Assembly (NCBI GenBank): GCA_963709525.1
Contig: CAVPXB010000010.1
Span: forward strand, 124,001 to 188,000
Source: CAIWHR01 sp963709525
GTDB taxonomy: Bacteria > Pseudomonadota > Gammaproteobacteria > Burkholderiales > Casimicrobiaceae
DNA length: 64,000 nucleotides
Reading direction: 5' to 3'
This document shows positions 15,928 to 26,625 of the stretch, one piece after another; within the stretch, counting starts at the first letter, position 1; every line of letters starts with the position of its first letter. A program made the position numbers and the translations under genes. The notes under the pieces are model-generated. The model searched no databases. It was not told where the DNA came from and saw nothing but the letters and a program-made list of their open reading frames with translations.

Positions 15928-18694
15928 ATGCGCTTCCATTTTGCCGCTGCCGATGAACCGCGACCCGCGGTGTCGCAAACCGCTCAAAGCGCCGCTGAAC
16001 CTCCCTCGAGCACAAGTGCACCGTCGGCATGGCATGTATTGACGGCTGCGCAAGCCGCCGCGCAGCTCGGCGATGAAGCCGGCATCGGCCTGACGGGGCC
16101 AGAGGCTGAGCGGCGGCTATTCCAGCATGGCCGCAACGAGATCATCGAAGGGGAGGGCCGCAACGCGTGGCAGATGTTGCTGTCCCAATTCGCCGATTTC
16201 ATGATCCTGCTGCTGCTCGGCGCTGCAGTCGTCTCTGGCGTGATCGGGGAGATCGAGGACGCCGCTGCGATCCTCGCGATCGTCGTGCTAAACGCCATCA
16301 TCGGATTCGTTCAGGAATATCGCGCGGAGAAGGCGCTGCGCGCACTGAAACAGCTCGCCGCTCTCAAGGCGCGTTGTGTGCGCGACGGCGCGATCCAGAC
16401 AGTACCGGCGGTGGAACTGGTGCCAGGCGACCTCGTGGTCCTTGATGCAGGCAGCGTAGTCCCCGCGGACGTGCGACTGCGGGAAGTGGCGCAGCTCAAA
16501 GTGGAGGAAGCCGCACTGACGGGAGAGTCGCATCCGGTGGACAAGGACGTGAGGCCGCTGCTCGATGCGGACGCGCCGCTTGGTGATCGCCTAAACATGG
16601 CGTACAGCGGAACAATCGTCACCTACGGTCGCGGTAAAGGCGTCGTAGTCGCGACTGGAATGGGGACCGAGCTGGGCCGCATTGCCAACCTGCTCGCGGC
16701 AACGCAACAGTCGCGCACGCCGCTCCAGCGCCGCCTGGCCCGGTTTGGCAAACAGCTCTCTGCAGCGGCCATCGCGATCTGCGTATTGGTGTTCGTGCTC
16801 GGCGTCCTGCGGGGCGAGTCGGTCGCGCTTATGTTTCTGACGGCCGTCAGCCTTGCCGTGGCTGCGGTACCGGAAGCGCTACCGGCCGTGATCACGATCG
16901 GGCTTGCAATGGGCGCGCAGAGGATGGTCAGGAAGAACGCGCTCGTTCGCCGATTGCCCGCGGTCGAGACCCTTGGCTCGGTCACCTACATCTGCTCCGA
17001 CAAGACCGGGACGCTGACCGAGAACCGGATGCGCGCCGAATCCTATTTCGTCGATGGCGAGACACACCACGCCTGGCCAGACGGCGGAAAGCTCGCACAG
17101 GAGCCATGGCAATCGTTCGTGCGCGCGCTCGCGCTGAACAACGATGCGTCTCTCGATCGGGACGGGCGGGTGATCGGTGATCCCACCGAAGCCGCCTTGT
17201 ACGCCGCGGCCGCGGAGGCGGGGTTTGTCAAAGGAAAGCTCGAGGAGGAGTGCCGACGCGTCGCCGAACTGCCGTTCGATTCCGATCGCAAGTGCATGAC
17301 GACCCTGCACCAGAGCCGGGCGAACGGCACGATCATCGCGTTGACCAAGGGTGCGCCCGAAAGTGTGCTGGAGCGGTGCACGTCGTCCGTTAGCGCCGCG
17401 GGGCGGCAGCCGATCGACCGGGATCGCCTGGCGGTCGAGGCTGAGAAGCTGGCCGGGAATGGTCTTCGCGTGCTTGCGGTCGCGCGCCGCGACTGGCCGA
17501 AGATTCCTGCGCTCCTGACGCCAAATGACGCCGAAGCCGATCTCGCGTTTCTCGGCTTCGTCGGCCTGATCGATCCTCCGAGGCCGGAAGCCGCCCGGGC
17601 TGTTGCGGAATGCGTAAACGCGGGGATCACGCCGGTGATGATCACCGGCGACCATCCGCTGACTGCGCACGCGATTGCCGTTCGTCTCGGCATCCTCCAG
17701 CCGGGGGAGCACCGGCTCGTCACCGGACGGGACCTCATGAGGATGGATGCCGCAGATCTCGCGGCGCGTGCCCATGAAGCTCGGGTCTATGCGCGGGTGA
17801 ACCCCGAGCAGAAGATCGCGATCGTCAAGGCGTTGCAGGATCGGGGTGAATTCGTCGCGATGACGGGCGATGGCGTCAATGACGCACCGGCGTTGAAGCA
17901 GGCGAACATCGGCATCGCTATGGGCCGCGTGGGCACTGACGTTGCGCGCGAGGCATCGGACATCGTGCTGCTCGACGACAACTTTGCGACGATCGTCGGT
18001 GCAGTGCGTGAGGGTCGCCGCATCTATGACAACATCCGCAAGTTCGTGAAGTTCGTGCTCGCAGGGAACCTCGGGGAAATCCTGACACTGCTGGTCGCAC
18101 CGCTGCTCGGGTTGCCGATGCCGCTCGCCCCGATCCAGATCCTGTGGGTGAATCTCGTCACCGACGGACTGCCCGGGCTTGCCCTGGCTGGCGAGCCGGA
18201 AGAAAAGGGCGTGATGCAGCGACCGCCCACGCGCCGCCGGGCGAGAGCCTTTCGCGGGGGGCATCGGTTTCCATATCGTCTGGGTCGGCTGCCTCATCGG
18301 CGGACTGTCGATTGCCGTGCAGTGGCTCGCGATTGGCGCTGGATCGACACATTGGCAGACGATGGTGTTTACGACGCTGACCTTTGCCCAGCTCTTCCAC
18401 GTCATGGTCATTCGGTCGGAGCGGGAGTCGCTGTTTACGATCGGTCTCACGAGCAACGGCCCGCTGCTCGGCGCCGTTCTGCTCGGCGCTGCACTTCAGC
18501 TTGCCGTGGTCTACGTACCGGCAATGAACGACATCATGAAGACACAGCCGCTGGAGGCTGTCGAGCTTGCGATATGCGTCCTGCTCCCAAGCATGGTACT
18601 GCTCGCGGTGGAGGTCGAGAAATGGCTAGTGCGGAAAAACCTTCTCTATCGCGGGGGACGACCGGTTTTGCCGAGGCAGCGCTGTCTGTCGTGA
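15928..18694 (+). pseudogene. Second P2-type cation ATPase, frameshifted near its C-terminus
   Basis: A cation-transporting P-type ATPase of about 920 residues after correction. Seen are the N-terminal cation-ATPase domain, TGES, PEALP in the membrane, DKTGTLT with Asp358, KGAPE, GDGVNDAP and NLVTDGLPGLALAG. The start ATG 15928 has GGAAGG at good spacing; an upstream GTG (15871) and ATG (15895) are alternatives. Two shifts within about 30 bp break the gene. Near 18227 a run of four C appears as three, and near 18254 a run of four T appears as three. Restoring one base at each gives PPGESLFAGGIGFHIVWVG and joins the last membrane segments (ending 18694). Both are homopolymer losses, so base-calling error is plausible. 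Confidence 0.8.
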
Positions 18695-18895
18695 TGTCAG
18701 CGCTGGCGTGCCGCGTCGCTCCAACTCGCCCTCGTACCGGGATCCGGAAATTTCGCCAGATTCGAGTCGCGCCGTATCGGCATCGGCTTTGTCGCTCATG
18801 CGCGCAATGGCGAGGGCTATGGCTGCGGCTCGTGCCGTTGCCGCGCGGAGGTGGCTCTCGACACGGTCGCAAACTCATGGGTCGCGGTACTGGCG

Positions 18896-21800
18896 TCAGC
18901 CGCGGTCCGAGACGACTGGAAGGCGGTCGAGGATGCTCGGCGCTCGCGGCCGCGCAACGCGGAACGCGGCGAGCAGCTGCGCTTCCCTCTGCTTCGCCGC
19001 GCCGATGTGGCGGTCCTTGACGGGGCCGAAGCCGCGGATCTCTTCCGGGATGGTCGCAATCTCCACGGCCAGCGCGTGATTGTGCAGCGCCAGCGCGCCG
19101 AGGATCTCGTCGACCACCGCCTCGTATTCGCCGACCAGCGCGCGTTCGCGGCGGCGCTCCGCGCTGCGGTTGAAAACGTCGAGCATCGTGCCACGGCAAT
19201 GGCGCAGACGCGCGAGCACGGCGAAGGCCGCATCATCCACGGTCCGTAACTCCGCTTGCGAACGATTCCGGTCGCGGGATCGGGGCGGGTCAAGAGCGGC
19301 GGCGCGAGGTGGAAGCGGAGCGTGTAATCGCCCTCGAAGCGCGCGGCGACGCGGGCGCCGAAATCGCTTTCGGCGTATAGCCGCGCGACTTCGTATTCGT
19401 CCTTGATCGCGAGCAGCTTGAAGTAGTGGCGCGCGACCGCCTCGGTGAGCGCCGTCTCGCGGGGCACTCTTTCCGCCTCGATCGTGCGCACGCGGGCGAC
19501 GAGATCGGTGTAGCGCCGCGCGTAGGCCGCATCCTGGTAGTCGGTGAGGATCGCACTGCGGCGGGCAATGATCTCGTCCAGCGACGTCGACAGCCGCTGC
19601 GAGTCGGGCAGCGCATCGCCGGGGTGTGCCGCTGCCGCGACCCGGTCGGGGTGCACGGCGGCGCGGCGGCCCCAGGTGAAGGCTTCCTTGTTGGCCTCGA
19701 TGGCCGTGCCGTTGATCTCGATCGCGCGCAGGAGGGCGGCCTCGCTGACCGGAATCAGGCCGCGTTGCCACGCGAAGCCGACCATGTACAGGTTGGTCGC
19801 GATCGAGTCGCCGAGTAGCGCGGCCGCTACTTTGGTCGCGTCGAGAAACTCGGCGTCGCCGGGGCCGACCGCGTCGACGATGTCGCGCTCCATCGCTTCG
19901 AGCGGGAAGGCGAGATCGGGGTTTGCTGCGAAGTGCGCGGGCATCACGCGGGCGGTGTTGACCAGCGCGCGGGTGACGCCTTTCTGCATCTTGGCGAGCG
20001 CCTCGTAGCCCACGCCGGTGACGATGTCGCAGGCGAGGACGAGCTTCGCGTCGCCGGCCGCGATGCGCGTTGCATGGAGTTGCTCCGGCGCGTCGGCGAT
20101 ACGAATGTGCGACACGACGGCCCCGTTCTTTTGCGCCAGGCCCGCCATGTCGAGCACGCTGCAGCCCTTGCCTTCGAGGTGCGCGGCCATGCCCAGCAGC
20201 GCCCCGATCGTGACCACGCCGGTGCCGCCGATGCCGGTGACCAGGATGCCGTACGGCTGCGCGGTCGAAGGCAGAACAGGCTCGGGCAGCGGAGGGAAAT
20301 CGGCCGCACCCGCCTTCGACGGTTTCCTCAACCGGCCGCCCTCGACGGTGACAAAGCTCGGACAGAAGCCCTCGATGCAGGAGAAGTCCTTGTTGCAGGC
20401 GCTCTGGTCGATGGCGCGCTTGCGACCGAACTCGGTTTCGACCGGCACTACCGCCACGCAATTGGACTTGACGCCGCAATCGCCGCAGCCTTCGCAGACG
20501 AGTTCGTTGATGACCACGCGCCGGGCGGGATCGACTGCCTTGCCGCGCTTGCGCCGCCGCCGCTTCTCGGCGGCACAGGTCTGGTCGTAGAGCAGCACGG
20601 TGCAGCCGGGGATCTCGCGCAGCGTCTTCTGGACCAGGTCGAGTTCGTCGCGGCCGTGGACGGCGACATCCTGCGAGAAATACCCGGGCGGGTACTTGTC
20701 GGGTTCGTCGCTGACGACGACGACGCGCTTCGCGCCCTCGGCCGTCACCTGGCGGACGATGTCGGCCGGCGACAGCGGGCCGTCGACCGGCTGTCCGCCG
20801 GTCATCGCCACCGCGTCGTTGTAGAGGATCTTGTAGGTGATGTTGACCCTGGCGGCGATGGCGGCCCGAATCGCCAGCACGCCGCTGTGGTAATAGGTGC
20901 CGTCGCCGAGGTTGGCGAAGATGTGCTTCTCGGTGGTGAACGGCGCCTGCCCGATCCAGGTGGCCCCTTCGCCGCCCATGTGCGTGAACGTGGACGTGTT
21001 GCGGTCCATCCACATCGCCATCACGTGGCAGCCGATGCCGGCGCTGGCGCGGCTGCCCTCGGGAACGTGGGTCGACGTGTTGTGCGGGCAGCCGGCGCAG
21101 AACCAGGGCTTGCGTTCGAGCGTGAGCCGAGGACGATCGAGCGCCGCTTCCTTCTGGTTGATCCAGTCGACGCGCGCGCGCAGCTTCTCGATGCCGCGCG
21201 GATTGAGCTGCAGCCGCTCGATGCGCTTTGCAATGGCACGGGCGATCATCGCCGGCGTGAGTTCGGACACCGCCGGCAGCAGCCAGTCGCCGCGCGGGTA
21301 CCGCCACTCGCCCTTCTCGTCGAACTTGCCGACGACGCGGGGACGAACGTCGTCGCGCCAGTTGTAGAGCTGCTCCTTCAACTGGTACTCGACGATCTGC
21401 CGTTTTTCCTCGACGACCAGGATTTCCTCGAGGCCTTCGGCGAACTGCCGCACGCCCTCGGGTTCCAGCGGCCAGGGCATCGCCACCTTGTAGACGCGCA
21501 GGCCGATCTCGGCGGCGTCGGCCTCGGTGATGCCGAGATCGTCGAGCGCCTGGCGGACGTCGAGGTAACTCTTGCCGCTGGTGACGATTCCCAGCCGCGG
21601 TCGCGGCGAGTCGATGACGATGCGGTTCAGGCGATTGGCGCGCGCGTAGTGCAGGACCGCGTAGATCTTGCTGTCGTGCATCCGGGCCTCGGTGGCCAGG
21701 AACGGATCCGGCCAGCGCAGCGACACGCCGTCCCTGGGGAAGGGAAAATCGCCGGGAATCACGATCTCGGTGCGCGTCGGGTCGACCTCCACCGACGCCG

Positions 21801-22441
21801 TGCTCTCGACGGTGTCGGCGACGCACTTGAAGCCCACCCAGCAGCCCGAGTAGCGGCTCATCGCCCAGCCGTGGAGGCCGAGGTCGAGGATCTCCTGCAC
21901 CGACGACGGATAGAGCACCGGGATCATCGCCGCGGCGAGCATGTGGTCGGACTGGTGCGGCAGCGTCGACGACTTCGCGCCGTGATCGTCGCCGGCCAGC
22001 ACCAGCACGCCGCCGTGCTTCGACGTGCCGGCGTGGTTCGCGTGCTTGAACACGTCGCCGCAGCGGTCCACGCCCGGCCCCTTGCCGTACCACATCGCGA
22101 ACACGCCGTCGTAGCGCGCGCCCTCGTAGAGGTTGACCTGCTGCGTGCCCCAGATCGACGTCGCGGCGAGGTCTTCGTTCGAGCCCGGGCTGAAAGCGGA
22201 TGTGCGCGGCGTCGAGGAATTTCTGCGCGCTCCACAGCGACTGGTCGAGGGCGCCCAGCGGCGAGCCGCGATAGCCGGAGACGAAGCCGGCGGTGTCGAG
22301 TCCCGCCAGGACGTCGCGCTGCCGCTGCAGCAGCAGCAGGCGCACCAGCGCCTGCGTGCCGTTCAGGAAGACGCGGCCCGACTCGACGGCGTATTTGTCG
22401 TCGAGTGCAAGTTCGCGCAGTGGGGGAAGGGCGGCAGCCAT
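18896..22441 (-). pseudogene. Fused indolepyruvate:ferredoxin oxidoreductase, two frameshifts
   Basis: A fused 2-oxoacid:ferredoxin oxidoreductase of about 1180 residues that would oxidatively decarboxylate aryl-pyruvates such as indolepyruvate. In order: N-terminal TPP-enzyme region (KYAVESGRVFLNGTQALVRL), WFCAGCPHN, the TPP-binding part with GDGTYYHSG, a cysteine cluster CEGCGDCGVKSNC, the gamma-type domain with GIGGTGVVTIGALLG, and a C-terminal DUF6537-like region. Near 22181 one extra base shifts the frame before NEDLAATSIWGTQQ. Near 19229 one base is missing before AFAVLARLR (GGG read as GG); the second restores the original frame. ATG 22441 is chosen over an upstream TTG. It follows the TRAP genes by 97 bp. 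Confidence 0.82.
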
Positions 22442-22538
22442 CGACGTTTCACTCCGCAAGAGGTCGAGTTCCCCGGGTGGGGCAGCGCTCGGCCGGGATC
22501 CGCGTGCCGTGGCGAGAAGCGCGTTTACCGCGCCGCGC

Positions 22539-23825
22539 CTACTTGTAATTCATCGTGCCGGGCAGCCACAGCGCGATCGACGGCACGAACAGCACGAGCG
22601 CCATGCCGCCGATGAGCAGCAGCACATACGGTGCGACGCCGGCGATGATCTCGCGGATCGGCGCGCGGGTGATCGCCTTGATGGCGAAGAGGTTCATCCC
22701 CACCGGCGGCGTGATCAGCGCAAGTTCCAGATTGATGGTGAGCAGGATGCCGTACCAGACCGGATCGATCTTCAGCGCGGCCAGCACCGGCAGCACGACC
22801 GGCGTCGTGATCAGGATGATGGAGATCGTCTCCAGGAACATGCCGAGGACGAAGATCAGCGCCATGACGGCGAGCAGGAAACCGATCTGCGTCACCCCAT
22901 ACTGCGTAACGAGATCGACCATCTGGTTGGGAATGCGCAGCTTGGTGAGCGCGTTGCCGAGCAGCGCCGCGGCGGCGAGGATCAGGAACAGCATCGCCGA
23001 GTTGCGCGCGGCGTCGATCGCCGAGTGCCACAGGTCGGCGAGCGTGAAATTGCGGTAGACGAACATCGCGATCAGGAGCGCACCCAGCGCGCCTGCGGCC
23101 GCCGCTTCGGTCGCGGTGAACACGCCGAAGTACATGCCGCCCAGCACCAGCGTCGGCAGCGTCAGCGACCAGAACGAGCGGCGCAGCGCGGCCAGCACCT
23201 CGGGCATCGTCGCGCGTGGCTCGGTCGGGACCTGCTTCCTGGCGAACTTCGCCGAGGTCATGCAATAGACAGCGAAGATCGCCGCCAGCATCAGGCCGGG
23301 GACGACGCCGGCCATGAACAGCGCGCCGATCGAGGTGTCGGACACGACGCCGAACAGCACCATCGGCCCCGACGGCGGGATCAGGATGCCCAGCGTGCCG
23401 CCGGCGCCGACCACGCCGTAGGCGACGCGCGGGCTGTAGCCGTAGCGGATCATCAGCGGGATCGCCGCCGAGCCGATGGTCAGCGCGGTGGCGACGCTCG
23501 AGCCGGAGATCGCTGCGAACACCGTGCACGCGGCGACGGTGGCCACCCCCATGCCGCCGGGCAGGTGCCGCAGCAGCGTGTGCGCGGCGCCGAAGAGGTC
23601 GTCGACGACCTTGCCGCGGATCATGAAATGCGCCATCAGCGTGAACAGCGGGATCGCCACCAGCAGGTAGGTGTTGAGCTTGCCGAACACGAGGTCGCCG
23701 ATGCCGCCCAGCCTGCCTTCGGCGAGGTAGACGATGCCGGTCGCGAACAGCGTCAGTCCGGCGAACACCGGAATGCCGGTGAGGAGCACCAGCACCAAGC
23801 CGAGCAGGATCAGGGCGAACAGCAT
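22539..23825 (-). CDS. TRAP transporter large permease (DctM family)
   Basis: A 428-residue inner-membrane protein with about 12 hydrophobic segments and the DctM hallmarks GVATVAACTVFAAISGSSVATA and GILIPPSGPMVLFG. It forms the ion-coupled channel of a tripartite ATP-independent periplasmic transporter. ATG at 23825 overlaps the stop of the small subunit by one base (TAATG), showing translational coupling. Encoded with the DctQ and DctP homologues just upstream on the same strand. The substrate is not determined, but most DctP-type TRAP systems import organic acids. Confidence 0.93.
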   Translation of the reverse strand: MLFALILLGLVLVLLTGIPVFAGLTLFATGIVYLAEGRLGGIGDLVFGKLNTYLLVAIPLFTLMAHFMIRGKVVDDLFGAAHTLLRHLPGGMGVATVAACTVFAAISGSSVATALTIGSAAIPLMIRYGYSPRVAYGVVGAGGTLGILIPPSGPMVLFGVVSDTSIGALFMAGVVPGLMLAAIFAVYCMTSAKFARKQVPTEPRATMPEVLAALRRSFWSLTLPTLVLGGMYFGVFTATEAAAAGALGALLIAMFVYRNFTLADLWHSAIDAARNSAMLFLILAAAALLGNALTKLRIPNQMVDLVTQYGVTQIGFLLAVMALIFVLGMFLETISIILITTPVVLPVLAALKIDPVWYGILLTINLELALITPPVGMNLFAIKAITRAPIREIIAGVAPYVLLLIGGMALVLFVPSIALWLPGTMNYK

Positions 23826-24355
23826 TATTCGACACCCTTCGCCGGCCCGTGGCCGTGTTGCCTGACCACCGGTGCCTTGCCGCGCACAAGCTCGATGAAA
23901 CCGACGATCGCCGCGACACCCATCAGACCCGCGCCGATCGGCACGACGATCTGCGGGATCCACATCGGCACTGCCAGATGGCCGTTCGACAGCAGGCCGA
24001 CCATGTGCGAGAACGCGACCATGTCGACACCCTCGACGGTCAGCAACGCTGCCGCCAGCGCCACCGCGACAAAGCCCGCCAGCGCCGTGATGCGGCGGCC
24101 GGAGAGGCTCAGGCGCTCGGTGAGGATGTCGACGGCGATGTGCTCGCCCTGGCGCAGGGCATCGGCGGCCGCGAGCATCACGCTCGCCACCAGCAGGTAG
24201 CCGACCAGTTCATCGACCCAGGTGACGGGCGCGTTGAGGAAGTAGCGCATGACCACCGAATAGGCGATCAGGAACATCGAGGCGATCAGCGCGATTGCCG
24301 CGAGGACGACCCCGAGCGTCGCCAGGGCGGCGACGATGCGATCGACGATCTTCAC
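23825..24355 (-). CDS. TRAP transporter small permease (DctQ family)
   Basis: A 176-residue membrane protein with four predicted transmembrane segments, the usual size and topology for DctQ. The conserved Arg-Tyr-Phe motif RYFLNAPVTWVDELVGYLLV and LRQGEHIAVDILTERL are visible. It links the binding protein to the large permease. It starts 33 bp after the binding-protein gene and overlaps the DctM start by one base. Confidence 0.92.
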   Translation of the reverse strand: MKIVDRIVAALATLGVVLAAIALIASMFLIAYSVVMRYFLNAPVTWVDELVGYLLVASVMLAAADALRQGEHIAVDILTERLSLSGRRITALAGFVAVALAAALLTVEGVDMVAFSHMVGLLSNGHLAVPMWIPQIVVPIGAGLMGVAAIVGFIELVRGKAPVVRQHGHGPAKGVE

Positions 24356-24388
24356 GGCGAGGCCTCGGTCACCGGCCGAGCCTGAGCA

Positions 24389-25396
24389 TCAGATCTTCTT
24401 CAGCAGGTCGACGATCTTCGCGCCGCCCTCCGGCGCGCTCTTGAGGAACGCGTCCAGCACCGGCTTTTCCATCGCCGCGCGCCAGGTAGCCTGTTCCTGC
24501 GCCGACTGGAGGTGGATCGTCATCCCCTTGGCCTGCAGGTCGGTGAGCGCGGCCGCGGCGGTGGCTTCGGTCACGCCGATCGCCTCCTGCTCGGCCTTCG
24601 CGGCGGCGCCTTCGATCGCCTGCCGGTGCGCGGGCGACAACTTCGCATACCACGCGGGATTCACGAACATGTGGAAATAGATGGTGAAGATCGGGCCCAC
24701 GGTGCCGAACTTCTGCACTTCGAAATACTTGCGACTGTAGGCGGCGGAGAGGTCGGTGAGGCCTGCGTCGAGCACGCCCGACTGCAGCGCCTGGTACACC
24801 TCGGAACCCGGCATCGCGGACGGCGCGGCGCCGACGGCGGTCAGCGCGTTGTCGGTCAGGGTGTTGAGGCCGCGGATCTTGACGCCCTTGAAGTCGTCCA
24901 GCGCGATGATGGGCCGCTTGCTCGAGGTGATGATCGTCTGGCGCGTGATGTAGAGCCAGGCCACGCTCTTGACGCCGCGCGCCGCGAGCTTGTCGTCGAG
25001 GAACTTGCGCGCGTCGGACGTCGGAAAGCGCTTGATGCGCTCGAGGTCGCCCATCGCATAGGGGATCAGCGTCGCGCTCATTTCGGGTATGGTCGTCCCC
25101 CACTGGAAGTTGACGCTCATGGCCGCCTCGATGTTGCCGCGGGCGACCTGCGGGAAATTCTCGGCGGCTTTGGCGAGCTGCTCGGAGCCGAACAGCTGGA
25201 CCTCGACCTGGCCGCTGGTGCGCGCCTTCACGTCGGCGGCGAAGCCTTCCAGCAATTTCGTCATGTGGTGCGCCGGCGGCACCTGGTGCGAGATGCGCAT
25301 CACCGTGGTCTGGGCGACGGCGGCACCGGCGGCGGCGAACGCGGTGATCGTGGCCACGACGGCAGCCAGCCAGCGTGATTGGGAACGACGGGACAT
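24389..25396 (-). CDS. TRAP transporter substrate-binding protein (DctP family)
   Basis: A 335-residue periplasmic receptor. A signal peptide (MSRRSQSRWLAAVV... ending GAAVAQ) precedes the mature domain, which shows VKARTSGQVEVQLFGSEQL, the ligand-binding GVKIRGLNT with the conserved Arg that salt-bridges a carboxylate, and PGSEVYQALQSGVLDA. ATG 25396 follows GAGGAG. It begins 27 bp after the isocitrate-lyase/PEP-mutase family gene, so the four genes probably form one transcript. The conserved arginine supports an organic-acid ligand; which acid is unknown. Confidence 0.92.
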   Translation of the reverse strand: MSRRSQSRWLAAVVATITAFAAAGAAVAQTTVMRISHQVPPAHHMTKLLEGFAADVKARTSGQVEVQLFGSEQLAKAAENFPQVARGNIEAAMSVNFQWGTTIPEMSATLIPYAMGDLERIKRFPTSDARKFLDDKLAARGVKSVAWLYITRQTIITSSKRPIIALDDFKGVKIRGLNTLTDNALTAVGAAPSAMPGSEVYQALQSGVLDAGLTDLSAAYSRKYFEVQKFGTVGPIFTIYFHMFVNPAWYAKLSPAHRQAIEGAAAKAEQEAIGVTEATAAAALTDLQAKGMTIHLQSAQEQATWRAAMEKPVLDAFLKSAPEGGAKIVDLLKKI

Positions 25397-25423
25397 CGAT
25401 TTCTCCTCGGGGGTGGAAGGGGT

Positions 25424-26320
25424 TCAGCGACGGTGACGCGCGACGAGCGACTCGGCAAAGTCCTGCAGCGCCGCCTCGCGCGAGCGCTGCGCCGTCAGTC
25501 CGACCAGGTCGTTGAACTCGTTGAACTCGAGCATCTGCGGCAGGAACGCGGCGGTGCTGCCGGTGGCGCGAAGGGTGGCGAACAGGTTGCGCAGCGCAAA
25601 CGCCACCGCGTAGGTCGCGGCGACCGGAAACACGACGGCGGCATAGCCGATCGCCTGCAGTTCGGCAGCAGGCAGCAGCGGCGACAGGCCGGTTTCGACA
25701 TTGTTCGCGAGGCAGGGGCCGGGAACCTCGGCGCAGATGCGGCGCATGTCCGCGACTTGCGTCGGCGCCTCGACGAAGATCAGATCGGCGCCGGCTTCGC
25801 GCGCCAATTGCGCGCGCTCGATTGCGTCGTCGAGGCCGTTGACGGCGACGGCGTCGGTGCGCGCCATGATGACGAGGTCAGCGTCGACGCGGGCGTCCAG
25901 CGCCGCCTTGATCTTGGCGATCCAGTCGGCGACGGGCACGACGGCTTTGCCGCTCATGTGGCCGCAGCGCTTGGGAAATACCTGGTCCTCGATGAAGAGG
26001 CCGGCCACGCCAGCCTTCTCGTACAGGTTGACGACGCGGGCGACGTTGGTGGAGTTGCCGAAACCCGTGTCGGCATCGGCGAGCAGCGGCAGCGGCGTAG
26101 CCTCGCAGAAGCGCGAGTACATCGCGGAGAGTTCGGTGAGCGAGAGCTGCGACGAGTCGGGCCGGCCGAGCAGCGTCGCGGTCGCGCCGTAACCGCCGGC
26201 GGTGATCGCGGAGAAACCGGCCGCCTCGGCCAGGCGGCAACCGAGCGCGTCGTGGACGCCCGGCATGACGAGGATTTCGGGAGCAGCGAGCAGCGTCTTC
26301 AGACGCGTGGTCTTGCGCAA
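25424..26320 (-). CDS. Isocitrate lyase / PEP mutase family enzyme (2-methylisocitrate lyase-like)
   Basis: A 298-residue TIM-barrel enzyme of the ICL/PEPM superfamily, which cleaves or rearranges C-C or P-C bonds in 2-oxo or hydroxy acids. Seen are the opening VMPGVHDALGCRLAEAAGF, metal-binding LLADADTGFGN, the KRCGH motif with the catalytic Cys of isocitrate and methylisocitrate lyases, and MARTDA. The start is a TTG at 26320 with AGGAG eight bases upstream. Directly upstream of the TRAP genes, it may act on the imported acid. Oxaloacetate decarboxylase-like or carboxyphosphonoenolpyruvate mutase-like activity is also possible. Confidence 0.85.
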   Translation of the reverse strand: MRKTTRLKTLLAAPEILVMPGVHDALGCRLAEAAGFSAITAGGYGATATLLGRPDSSQLSLTELSAMYSRFCEATPLPLLADADTGFGNSTNVARVVNLYEKAGVAGLFIEDQVFPKRCGHMSGKAVVPVADWIAKIKAALDARVDADLVIMARTDAVAVNGLDDAIERAQLAREAGADLIFVEAPTQVADMRRICAEVPGPCLANNVETGLSPLLPAAELQAIGYAAVVFPVAATYAVAFALRNLFATLRATGSTAAFLPQMLEFNEFNDLVGLTAQRSREAALQDFAESLVARHRR

Positions 26321-26423
26321 CGGGGATTCTCCTCGATGACGGCGCGCACGGTCGGGAATGTCGATGACAACGTCCGGGCGCGCTCGAAGGCCGCCATTCT
26401 CCCATAACGGGGGCGGAGCGCGA

Positions 26424-26612
26424 TCAGTCCCGCGGATCGATGCCTGGCGCGGTCCTCGGGATCGGCGGTGCCCCGCGGCGCCGGGCCAGCGCATCGCGAA
26501 GCAGGTATTCGATTTCGGCGTTGACGCTGCGCAGCTCGCTTTGCGCGAGCCGTTCCAGCTCCCCCCAAACCTTGGGGTCGAGCCGGAGCAGGAACGCCTT
26601 TTTGTCGGCCAC
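26424..26612 (-). CDS. Arc-like ribbon-helix-helix DNA-binding protein
   Basis: A 62-residue protein, MADKKAFLLRLDPKVWGELE followed by an EIEYLLRDALARR helix. This is the ribbon-helix-helix pattern (beta strand FLLRLD, then two helices with NAEIEYLL) of Arc/CopG proteins, which bind DNA as dimers. A GTG start at 26612 is used, 13 bp after the SPFH gene stop, so the two are very likely co-transcribed. The last 15 residues are proline-rich and probably disordered. AT-rich direct repeats upstream of the SPFH gene are candidate operator sites. Confidence 0.82.
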   Translation of the reverse strand: MADKKAFLLRLDPKVWGELERLAQSELRSVNAEIEYLLRDALARRRGAPPIPRTAPGIDPRD

Positions 26613-26625
26613 GTTCGCGGCGCGG

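Noticed and set aside
19933..22548. 871-residue open frame opposite the indolepyruvate oxidoreductase
   Set aside because: Antisense to clear TPP and iron-sulfur motifs; no ribosome binding site.
25424..26320. True prpB of a methylcitrate operon
   Set aside because: The ICL-family motif fits, but no prpC or prpD is adjacent and the context is a TRAP transporter, so the name prpB is not justified.
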